This document shows, in pieces, positions 49,339-55,535 of a stretch of DNA of 55,535 nt (positions are counted from its first letter, which is position 1; each line of letters starts with the position of its first letter). The notes beneath the pieces were generated by a model. That model was not told where the DNA came from. It did not search any database and saw only the letters and a list, made by a program, of their open reading frames with translations. Origin of the DNA: JACCUZ01 sp038246575 (GTDB taxonomy: Bacteria > Actinomycetota > Actinomycetes > JACCUZ01); NCBI GenBank assembly GCA_038246575.1, contig JBBRVU010000008.1, positions 1 to 55,535 of the forward strand, in the 5' to 3' direction. The position numbers and the translations under genes were made by a program.

Positions 49339-50016
49339 GTGCGCGTGCTGGTGGTGGAGGACGAGGTACGCCTGGCTCAGGCGCTGCGCCGGGGGCTGCA
49401 GGCGGAAGGATTCACCGTCGACCTGGCCCACGACGGGGAGGACGGGCTGCACCTGGCGCTGGAGCACGAGTACGCCGCGGTGGTCCTCGACCTCATGCTG
49501 CCGAAGCTCTCCGGCTACCGCGTGTGCCAGGAGCTGCGGGCGGCGGGCAACTGGGTGCCGGTGCTGATGCTCTCGGCCAAGGACGGCGAGTACGACGAGG
49601 CCGACGGCCTGGACCTGGGCGCGGACGACTACCTGACCAAGCCGTTCTCCTATGTCGTTCTGGTGGCGCGGTTGCGTGCCCTGCTGCGGCGGGGCGCTCC
49701 TGATCGGCCCGCTGTGCTCACCGCAGGGGACCTGTCGCTGGACCCGGCCGCCCGGACGGTGCGCCGCGGGGAGGAGGAGATCACCCTGACGCCGCGGGAG
49801 TTCTCGCTGCTGGAGTTCCTGCTGCGCAGTCGCGGTGAGGTGGTGCCGAAGTCGCGCATCCTCACCCATGTGTGGGACACCAACTACAGCGGCGACGAGA
49901 ACGTGGTCGAGGTCTACGTCGGCTACCTGCGCAAGAAGGTGGACGCGCCGTTCGGGCGCAAGGCGCTCGAGACCGTTCGCGGTGTCGGCTACCGGCTGGC
50001 GGCCGACGGTGGCTGA
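49339..50016 (+). CDS. OmpR-family response regulator
   Basis: The 225-residue protein has a receiver domain (VRVLVVEDEVRLAQALRRGL; phospho-acceptor Asp51 in VVLDLMLPKLSG; Lys in YLTKPFSYVVL) and a DNA-binding winged helix (RRGEEEITLTPREFSLLEFLLRSRGEVVPKSRILTHVWDTNYSGDENVVEVYVGYLRKKVD). GTG 49339 is chosen because it starts the receiver; the longer frame upstream overlaps the intergenic region. It overlaps the sensor kinase by 8 bp. The target site is probably the direct/inverted repeat upstream. Confidence 0.94.
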   Translation: MRVLVVEDEVRLAQALRRGLQAEGFTVDLAHDGEDGLHLALEHEYAAVVLDLMLPKLSGYRVCQELRAAGNWVPVLMLSAKDGEYDEADGLDLGADDYLTKPFSYVVLVARLRALLRRGAPDRPAVLTAGDLSLDPAARTVRRGEEEITLTPREFSLLEFLLRSRGEVVPKSRILTHVWDTNYSGDENVVEVYVGYLRKKVDAPFGRKALETVRGVGYRLAADGG

Positions 50017-51427
50017 GCAGGACGACGGCGCCGCGACGCTCGGCCCGAGGCGCGGGCGGCTGGGCATCCAGGCCAGGTTGACGTTGGCGGCGACCGCACT
50101 GGTCGCGGTGGTCCTCGTGGTGGGCGCCGTCGTGCTGACCGGCGCGCTTCGCGAGACGCTCTTCCGCACCCTGGACGACTCCGCCCGCCAGCGCGCCAGG
50201 GACGTCGCCACGCTGGTGGACACCGGTAACCTGCCCAAGACGGTCCCGGTCGCCGGCGGCACGGTGCTCGTGCAGGTCGTGGACGCCGGCGACCGCGTGC
50301 TGGCCGCCTCGCCGGGGGGTGATGCGCTGGTCCCGCTGCTGTCGCCGAAGGCACTGGCTGCGGTGCGCGGGGGAGCGACGCTGCAGGTCCCGGGCTCGCG
50401 CATCGGCGTCTCTGACTCCCTGCGGGTGCTCGGCACGACGGCCGGTCCCGCCGGCGAGCGCGTCACGGTCCTGGTGGCGGTGTCGAGCACCGAGTCGGCG
50501 CGCAGCGTCCGCGTGGTGGCGCTGGTGCTGCTCGTCGGGGTGCCGCTGCTGGTGCTGGCCTTCGCAGGTGTGTGCTGGCTGCTGGTGGGGGCCGCGCTGC
50601 GCCCGGTCGCCGAGCTGCGCCGGGGCGCGGGGGCGATCACCGAGACGGGGACAGGGGCCCGGCTGCCGGTCCCGCCGACCCGCGACGAGGTGGCCCGCCT
50701 CGCCCAGACCCTCAACGACATGCTCGACCGGCTGGCAGCAGGTGGCGCCCGGCAGCGGGCTTTCGTCGCCGACGCCGCGCACGAGCTGCGCAGCCCGCTG
50801 GCCTCGGTGCGTACTCAGCTCGAGGTCGCCCGAGCGCATCCCGAGGTCGCGGACTGGCCGGACACCGCCGAGGGTGTCCTCGCCGACGTGGCGCGGCTGA
50901 GCCGGCTCGTCGACGACCTGCTGCTCCTGGCGCGCCTCGACGACGACAGGGGCTCGCGCGAGTCGCAGGCAGTCGTCGACCTGGTGGCGCTGGCGAGCGC
51001 GGCCACCCAGCGGTCGGGCCGTCGGGTGCAGGCGACCGTGCACGCTCGAGACGAGCCGGTGCTCGCGCGCGCTTCTGGAGATGCCGTCGTCCGGATCCTC
51101 GACAACCTGCTCACCAACGCCGACCGCTACGCCGCGACGTCGGTGACCGTCGAGGTCGCGCGGGACGGCGAGGCGGCAACCCTGTCGGTGAGCGACGACG
51201 GGCCGGGCATCCCGGCAGCCGCTCGGGCGCGCGTGTTCGAGCGCTTCACCCGCCTCGACTCGGCGCGCAGCCAGGATGCGGGAGGCAGCGGCCTCGGGCT
51301 GGCCATCGTCCGGCAGCTCGCGCAGGCGTACGGCGGGTCCGTGCAGCTGCAGGACGCGCAGCCCGGCTTGCGCGCCGTCGTGCGTCTCCCGTTCGCCGCA
51401 CAGGTCACCGCTGAACCGCTAGCGTGA
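50009..51427 (+). CDS. Two-component sensor histidine kinase
   Basis: The 472-residue kinase has two helices (about residues 21-44 and 171-193) around an extracellular sensor, then HAMP (WLLVGAALRPVAELRRGAGAI to TLNDMLDRL), a dimerisation helix with the phosphorylated His258 in ADAAHELRSPLASVR, and an ATPase domain with N-box DNLLTNADRYA, G1 DDGPG and G2 GSGLGLAIV. Start GTG 50009 overlaps the response regulator by 8 bp. The signal is unknown; the neighbouring LolA-like protein and ABC exporter suggest envelope stress. Confidence 0.94.
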   Translation: MAEQDDGAATLGPRRGRLGIQARLTLAATALVAVVLVVGAVVLTGALRETLFRTLDDSARQRARDVATLVDTGNLPKTVPVAGGTVLVQVVDAGDRVLAASPGGDALVPLLSPKALAAVRGGATLQVPGSRIGVSDSLRVLGTTAGPAGERVTVLVAVSSTESARSVRVVALVLLVGVPLLVLAFAGVCWLLVGAALRPVAELRRGAGAITETGTGARLPVPPTRDEVARLAQTLNDMLDRLAAGGARQRAFVADAAHELRSPLASVRTQLEVARAHPEVADWPDTAEGVLADVARLSRLVDDLLLLARLDDDRGSRESQAVVDLVALASAATQRSGRRVQATVHARDEPVLARASGDAVVRILDNLLTNADRYAATSVTVEVARDGEAATLSVSDDGPGIPAAARARVFERFTRLDSARSQDAGGSGLGLAIVRQLAQAYGGSVQLQDAQPGLRAVVRLPFAAQVTAEPLA

Positions 51428-51451
51428 GGACGACCGAGCGAGAGGATCGCT

Positions 51452-51721
51452 GTGCCTGTCTTCATGATCGAGCGCCGCTACGCCGATGACCTCGACGTCA
51501 CCGCCGAGTCCGCGGCCGGCATCAACCGGATCAACGACGAGGAAGGTGTCCGCTGGCTGTACTCGTTCCTGTCCGCGGACAAGCGCAAGACCTACTGCCT
51601 CTACGAGGCACCGTCCGCGCAGGCGATCCGGGATGCGGCAGTGCGGGCGGGGTTGCCCGCCGACGTGATCGTCGAGGTCACCACGCGCATCGACGCCGAC
51701 GGGTCGCTCACCGGCGTCTGA
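51452..51721 (+). CDS. DUF4242 domain-containing protein
   Basis: The 89-residue protein matches the DUF4242 family: PVFMIERRYADDL at the start, INDEEGVRWLYSFLSADKRKTYCLYEAPSAQAIRDAAVRAGLPADVIVEVT. In Streptomyces a member (SCO4226) is a nickel-binding protein, as I recall, with ferredoxin-like fold. The function here is otherwise unknown. GTG 51452 is 24 bp after the kinase stop, so it may share its transcript. The following gap holds a hairpin repeat. Confidence 0.85.
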   Translation: MPVFMIERRYADDLDVTAESAAGINRINDEEGVRWLYSFLSADKRKTYCLYEAPSAQAIRDAAVRAGLPADVIVEVTTRIDADGSLTGV

Positions 51722-51742
51722 ACGTCCGCGCCAGCACCGCTC

Positions 51743-51773
51743 CCGCCGCCGCCACCACCACCACCACCACCAC
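51743..51773. repeat. Trinucleotide (CCG/CCA) tract
   Basis: Three CCG units run into seven CCA-type units in the gap between the DUF4242 gene and the large regulator gene. No coding frame is evident. It may be a slippage-prone microsatellite. Confidence 0.8.
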
Positions 51774-51781
51774 TATTTCCA

Positions 51782-51829
51782 TGATCGGAGACGGAGCGCG
51801 GCTTCTATGCCGCGCATCGTCTCCGATCA
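51782..51829. repeat. Double-stem hairpin repeat, copy 2
   Basis: TGATCGGAGAC (51782-51792) pairs with GTCTCCGATCA (51819-51829) over 11 bp, and GCGCGGC (51796-51802) pairs with GCCGCGC (51809-51815) over 7 bp, leaving the loop TTCTAT. It shares its layout and most bases with the copy at 24084. It lies between the 3' ends of convergent genes, where a bidirectional terminator would be expected. Confidence 0.85.
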
Positions 51830-51898
51830 CCGAACTGGGCTAGGCCGGGCTGCGCGGGGCCATGGACTAGGACGTACGGAGTCAGCGAGCGGTTGCCG

Positions 51899-54853
51899 CT
51901 AGGCGAGGAGGCCGTGCGAGGACGCGTAGTGCGCCGCCTGGGTGCGGTTCGCGCACTGCGTCTTGGACAGGATGCTGCGGACGTGGTTCGCGGCCGTGCT
52001 CTCGCTGATCACCAGCTGGCGGGCGATGGCCCGGTTGCTCAGCCCGACCCCGACCAGCCGCAGGACCTCGGTCTCGCGGCGGGTCAGGCCGTCCGGGGCA
52101 GCGGATCCGGCCTCGCGCCCCGGACTCTCGAGTGCAGCGAGCGCAGTGAGGACCCGTTGCTGGCCCAGCGACTGCGCCAGTGACCTTGCACGGTCGACCA
52201 GATCGCGGCACCGGTCCGGCGCGGCGTGGTTTCGCTGCAGGTGAGCAGCCCACGCCGTGAGGGTGTTCGTGAGATGTGCAGTGGCCCCCATTCTCGCGTC
52301 CATCTCCTCGGCCGCCGCGAAGCTCTGCTCCGGATCCCCGTGTCCCAGCAGGGAATCGACCGATCCGAGGTAGCGGTCCGCGCTGCCGAACAGCGCGACG
52401 AACTGCCCGGCCACGAGGTTGAGACCTGCGTAGTCGGCCAACATGGGACGCAACCGGGTCGTGGTCACCTGGTCGCCCAGAGCCAGTGCGGCCTCTGTCA
52501 GATAGACGAGCACGGCCGGCCACTGCGCGGAGGACTCGTAGCGACTCAGATCCTCCTCGACAAGCCAGCGCATCAACCGACCGGACGACTTGAGCATGCC
52601 CAGCTCGGTGTAGAGCGCGAGCAGGCCCGGCGCCCAGTGCTCGGTGGGCCGCTCCTCCCCCGAGACGAGATGGCGCACCTGCTCCAGAGCCCCGGTCTCC
52701 CGGCGCACCATGAACGACTGCACCCCGTACGGCCCCTCGGTGTCGTCGGTGCCGAACGAGCCGCCGAGCTCGACCATGGCCGCACAGGTGCTCTCGGCAA
52801 CCGTGAACTGCCCGGCCGCCATCGCCCGGCCGTACGCCAGGCAACCGGCCATGTAGGCATAGAAGTCCTGGCCGGTGACTCGTGCCGAACGCAACAGGTC
52901 GCCGTGCGCTGCATCCCAGCCCGCCGGGTCACCGTTGAGGTAGGAGCAGACCCCACGGAAGTACGCGGCCGGCCCGAGCTGGCCGAGATCACCGGTGCGG
53001 TCGGCAAGGCGTGACAGCTCCGTCGCGCGGGCGAGCTTGGCCGGTGCGTCAGTGGGCTGTCCCCCGAGCCAGAGGCTGGCTTGTAAGGCGTCCGCGAGCA
53101 GCCTGTCGTCGCCGACCCGACGCGCCAGCTGCACGGCACGACCGCCCACGGCGGCGGCCTGCTCAGTGGCGCCAGTGAAGGCCAGCGCGCGGCCGAGGCT
53201 GGCCAGAGCGCGGATGTAGACGGCGTCGGCCTCGTCGTGCGCGATGCCCTCGAGTGCAGCCGTGAGCAGCTCGACCGCACGGTGGCCGGGTCGGCCGGGA
53301 CGCCACGACGCAGCCTCGTAGCCGATCGCCGCCTGCACCCGGGCCAAGGAGTTGCCGCTGGTGCTGACCTGCTCGTAGAGGTCACGGGCGTGCGCGAAGT
53401 CGCCGCCCAGCAGGTTGCTGCGAGCCGCTGAGAGCCGCTGCAGCTCTTGCTGCTCGGTGTCCTCGGTCAGCTCGGCCGCCTGCTCGAACCAGCCGGCCGC
53501 CTCCTGGTGCGCAAGGCTGGCGTCGGCCCGCACGGCGGCCTCCCGCAGGTAGTGCACCGCCTTCCCGGTGTAGCCCAGCATCCGGGCGCTGGCGTAGTGG
53601 TGTGCCAGTCGACGCACCGGCAGCTCACCCTCGGCCTGTTCGAGAGCCTGGGCAACGCGGGCGTGCTCGGTGACCAAACGGGACGAGGTCATCAGGTCGA
53701 GCACGGTCTGACGGGCCAGGGCATGGAGGAACCGGAACTCGCCACCTGGCAGCGGCGCGGACTCGAGCAGGCCGAAGGCGACTCCCTCGTCGATGGCCGT
53801 CAACGTCGTGTCCGGGGTCCACTCGCCGGCCGCCATCAAGGTGGCCAGATCGACCTGCTCACCGATGACCGCTGCCAGCTCCAGCACCTGTCGGTGCGGC
53901 GCGGCGAGGCGGTCCAACCGGGTTGCCAACGTGTCGCGCACGGACTCGGGGGCGAAGAAGCGGCCGGAGCGCAAGGCGCCGAGACCGCCGCGCGTCGAGA
54001 TCTCGCGCCAGAGCTCGCGGACGAAGAACGGATTGCCACCCGTCTGGTCGCGCAGGAACGCCGCCGAGGTGCGCGCCCGCTGGTGCGGCACCTTGGCCTC
54101 GGCTGCCAGGTAGGTCGCGATGTCCTCGGTGTCGAGACCAGCGAGGTCGAGCCGGCGAACGCCGTCGAGCCGGTAGAGCGAGGCGATGGCGCGCACCAGC
54201 GCCGGGGACCGGTCCGGCGCGGTTGTTCGATGGGTTGCCACGACGAGCAGCGGCTCGTTCGACGTGCGCTCGACGACGTACGTGAGCAGATTCAGCGCGG
54301 TGACGCCGGCCCACTGCAGATCCTCCAGCGCGAGCACGACCGGCCCCTTTCCGGCTGCAAGCCGGATCGCCCCGACGACGGCCTCGTATATCTCGCGCTG
54401 GTACTCCGTCTCGCCGTCGCGCTCCGCTCCGCGGTGTCGACGCCCCCCGGAGACTCCAGCGATCCCGGCGAGCCGGTCGAGGAGCGTGTCGGGGTCAACC
54501 CCAGTCCCCCCCTCGTGATCCTCCGTCGCGACCAGGTCGCCCGCGGTGAGGGCGGTGCGCAACGCGCGGACGGGCTCGACGAACGGCTGGTACGGGGCCC
54601 CGAACTCCGCGATGCTCGTGCCGAGCAGCACCGCCGCGCCTTCTGCCTGCAGCCGGGTGGCGACCTCGGCGAGGAGTCGGCTCTTCCCGGCCCCGGGCTC
54701 TCCCCCGATGAACACGGCTTGCCTGGAGCCGGCGAGGACATCCGCCCAGGCGGCCTCGAACGCGGCGAGCTCAGCACGCCTACCCACGAGAGTGGGGAGC
54801 CCAGCGTCCGACCAGCGCGCCGGCATCGCCGGATATGTCCAGCCGGCCATCAC
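51899..54853 (-). CDS. LuxR family (LAL) transcriptional regulator with AAA ATPase
   Basis: The 984-residue regulator has an N-terminal ATPase (GRRAELAAFEAAW, Walker A IGGEPGAGKSRLLAEV at about residues 50-65, Walker B-like VVLALEDLQWAG), a long helical repeat region typical of TPR/MalT-like proteins, and a C-terminal LuxR HTH (LTRRETEVLRLVGVGLSNRAIARQLVISESTAANHVRSILSK). These large proteins sense a ligand and activate nearby genes. The start at 54853 gives the GRRAEL motif early. It is divergent from an FAD oxidoreductase gene across a perfect palindrome. Confidence 0.93.
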   Translation of the reverse strand: MMAGWTYPAMPARWSDAGLPTLVGRRAELAAFEAAWADVLAGSRQAVFIGGEPGAGKSRLLAEVATRLQAEGAAVLLGTSIAEFGAPYQPFVEPVRALRTALTAGDLVATEDHEGGTGVDPDTLLDRLAGIAGVSGGRRHRGAERDGETEYQREIYEAVVGAIRLAAGKGPVVLALEDLQWAGVTALNLLTYVVERTSNEPLLVVATHRTTAPDRSPALVRAIASLYRLDGVRRLDLAGLDTEDIATYLAAEAKVPHQRARTSAAFLRDQTGGNPFFVRELWREISTRGGLGALRSGRFFAPESVRDTLATRLDRLAAPHRQVLELAAVIGEQVDLATLMAAGEWTPDTTLTAIDEGVAFGLLESAPLPGGEFRFLHALARQTVLDLMTSSRLVTEHARVAQALEQAEGELPVRRLAHHYASARMLGYTGKAVHYLREAAVRADASLAHQEAAGWFEQAAELTEDTEQQELQRLSAARSNLLGGDFAHARDLYEQVSTSGNSLARVQAAIGYEAASWRPGRPGHRAVELLTAALEGIAHDEADAVYIRALASLGRALAFTGATEQAAAVGGRAVQLARRVGDDRLLADALQASLWLGGQPTDAPAKLARATELSRLADRTGDLGQLGPAAYFRGVCSYLNGDPAGWDAAHGDLLRSARVTGQDFYAYMAGCLAYGRAMAAGQFTVAESTCAAMVELGGSFGTDDTEGPYGVQSFMVRRETGALEQVRHLVSGEERPTEHWAPGLLALYTELGMLKSSGRLMRWLVEEDLSRYESSAQWPAVLVYLTEAALALGDQVTTTRLRPMLADYAGLNLVAGQFVALFGSADRYLGSVDSLLGHGDPEQSFAAAEEMDARMGATAHLTNTLTAWAAHLQRNHAAPDRCRDLVDRARSLAQSLGQQRVLTALAALESPGREAGSAAPDGLTRRETEVLRLVGVGLSNRAIARQLVISESTAANHVRSILSKTQCANRTQAAHYASSHGLLA

Positions 54854-54884
54854 GCCACGCTAGGTGGTGCCCGGACGAGGGTCG

Positions 54885-54902
54885 ATGGTCAGTTCTGACC
54901 AT
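54885..54902. promoter_or_regulatory. Perfect 18-nt palindromic operator candidate
   Basis: ATGGTCAGTTCTGACCAT has two 8-bp arms around TT. It sits between the LAL regulator start (54853) and the oxidoreductase start (54999), the right place for a regulator site. The arms are longer than chance would give in 145 bp. Confidence 0.6.
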
Positions 54903-54998
54903 GGGGCCGTCGGAGCCGAAGTTGGGCAGTTCCGGTCATGCGTCCACCCGTCGCGCTCCCTAGCGTCGGCGTCATCCAGATCAACGAGAGGGTGGGCA

Positions 54999-55535
54999 AT
55001 GAGCGCGCAGACGATCGAGAAGCTGACCGCGGCCGTGACCGGCGAGGTCGTGACGCCGCAGGACAGCGGCTACGAGGATGCCCGGCGCGTCTACAACCAG
55101 ATGATCGACCGGCGGCCTGCCGCCGTCGTGCGGTGCGCCGATTCGGCCGACGTGGCCGCCGTGGTGCGGCACGCCCGCGAGAGTGGACGCACCCTGGCGG
55201 TGCGGGGTGGTGGGCACAGCGTGCCGGGCTTCGGCACTGCTGACGACGCGGTGGTCGCGGACCTCTCGGGGCTGCAGTCGGTGCACGTCGACCCGGACAA
55301 GCGTCTCGCCCGGGCCGGCGGGGGCACGACGTGGAACGGGTTCAACGAGGCGACCGGCAAGCACGGGCTGGCCACGACAGGCGGGATCATCTCGACCACC
55401 GGCGTCGGAGGTCTGACCCTCGGCGGCGGCATCGGCTACCTGTCCCGCGGCTATGGCCTGTCCTGCGACAACCTCGTGTCGGCCGAGGTCGTCACCGCGA
55501 CCGGCGACATCGTGACGGCGAGCGACACCGAGCAC
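54999..55535 (+). CDS. FAD-binding oxidoreductase, bicovalent (BBE/PCMH) type, 3' end outside window
   Basis: The first 179 residues of a flavoprotein: the FAD-binding PCMH domain with CADSADVAAVVRHARESGRTLAVRGGGHS, in which His of GGGHS binds the flavin covalently, then GGGTTWNGFNEATGKHGLATTGGIISTTGVGGLTLGGGIGYLSRGYGLSCDNLVSAEVV, with Cys in SCDNL at the place of the second covalent link. Enzymes of this group oxidise sugars, alkaloids or other alcohols with O2. GGGTGGG-type purine run precedes the ATG. The window ends inside the gene. It is divergent from the LAL regulator. Confidence 0.92.
   Translation, partial: MSAQTIEKLTAAVTGEVVTPQDSGYEDARRVYNQMIDRRPAAVVRCADSADVAAVVRHARESGRTLAVRGGGHSVPGFGTADDAVVADLSGLQSVHVDPDKRLARAGGGTTWNGFNEATGKHGLATTGGIISTTGVGGLTLGGGIGYLSRGYGLSCDNLVSAEVVTATGDIVTASDTEH

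Noticed and set aside
51743..51773. Triplet tract as part of a coding gene
   Set aside because: No start codon, ribosome-binding site or conserved frame runs through it.
51781..51843. A 20-codon open frame through hairpin copy 2
   Set aside because: It simply reads through the repeat, and the analogous frame in copy 1 has no conservation beyond the shared palindrome.

Overview
The window is high-GC DNA from an actinobacterium: tightly packed genes, frequent GTG starts, 4-bp ATGA/GTGA overlaps, a membrane-anchored lipoprotein signal, and actinobacterial gene order (GlpR-rimJ-mog-moaC-glp-galU / 5-FTHF cyclo-ligase, then fmdB-mtnP-SAF-mscL). From memory, the same core order occurs in mycobacteria (Rv0985c mscL, Rv0991c, Rv0992c, galU, moeA1, rimJ, Rv0996). 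I cannot name the genus.

Layout. (1) 44-8190: a tRNA-Ala, then a leftward run from a diguanylate cyclase through galU, the MoeA-like Glp, moaC, mog, a GNAT acetyltransferase and a membrane protein, ending with the SepX/GlpR divisome protein; the 5-FTHF cyclo-ligase is divergent. (2) 8187-19032: a K+/H+-type antiporter, then the most unusual part of the window, an eight-gene complex-I-like operon (nuoA, a cysteine-free NuoB/NuoD-like fusion, nuoH, J, K, L, M, N) with no C, E, F, G or I genes, followed by an overlapping MFS gene. A perfect TACCC-N5-GGGTA palindrome (CsoR/RicR copper-repressor type) lies upstream of nuoA. The fusion protein carries a Met/His/Asp-rich segment and NuoJ a Met-crowded helix, so a copper link is plausible but unproven. 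(3) 18986-26520: a secreted esterase-like phytase-family protein, a DUF2470 protein, a CDF metal exporter and a secreted membrane-anchored protein diverge from a redoxin-like protein and a membrane-fused alpha/beta hydrolase around a second, slightly imperfect TACCC-N5-GGGTA site. A tyrosine-phosphatase-like protein, a beta-propeller-like protein and a MarR regulator follow.

(4) 26601-30801: two regulator/transport blocks, a MarR-EamA pair with a promoter and inverted repeat, and a TetR-MFS/oxidoreductase pair with twin TetR-type operators. (5) 30865-34499: conserved genes: an FmdB-family zinc-ribbon protein behind a CIRCE-like HrcA site (similar to the mycobacterial chaperone Ruc), MTA phosphorylase, a SAF-domain protein, MscL, a 48-residue acidic protein on the opposite strand and a sulfotransferase. 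(6) 34536-46231: a ten-gene leftward catabolic operon (isopropylmalate/tartrate-type dehydrogenase, complete Dpp/Opp-type ABC importer, M20 hydrolase, P1-family N-terminal-nucleophile hydrolase, aldehyde dehydrogenase, SDR) with a divergent FadR/GntR regulator and a perfect TGGT-N3-ACCA operator.

(7) 46235-55535: an ABC-2 export pair with a LolA/RseB-like surface protein, divergent from an OmpR-type two-component system; a DUF4242 protein; a large LuxR-family (LAL) ATPase regulator; and, divergent across a perfect 18-nt palindrome, the start of a bicovalent-type FAD oxidoreductase that runs off the window. A 46-48 nt double-stem hairpin repeat occurs twice, about 27.7 kb apart. No gene-free stretch exceeds 300 bases. 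No CRISPR array, insertion sequence or prophage was seen.
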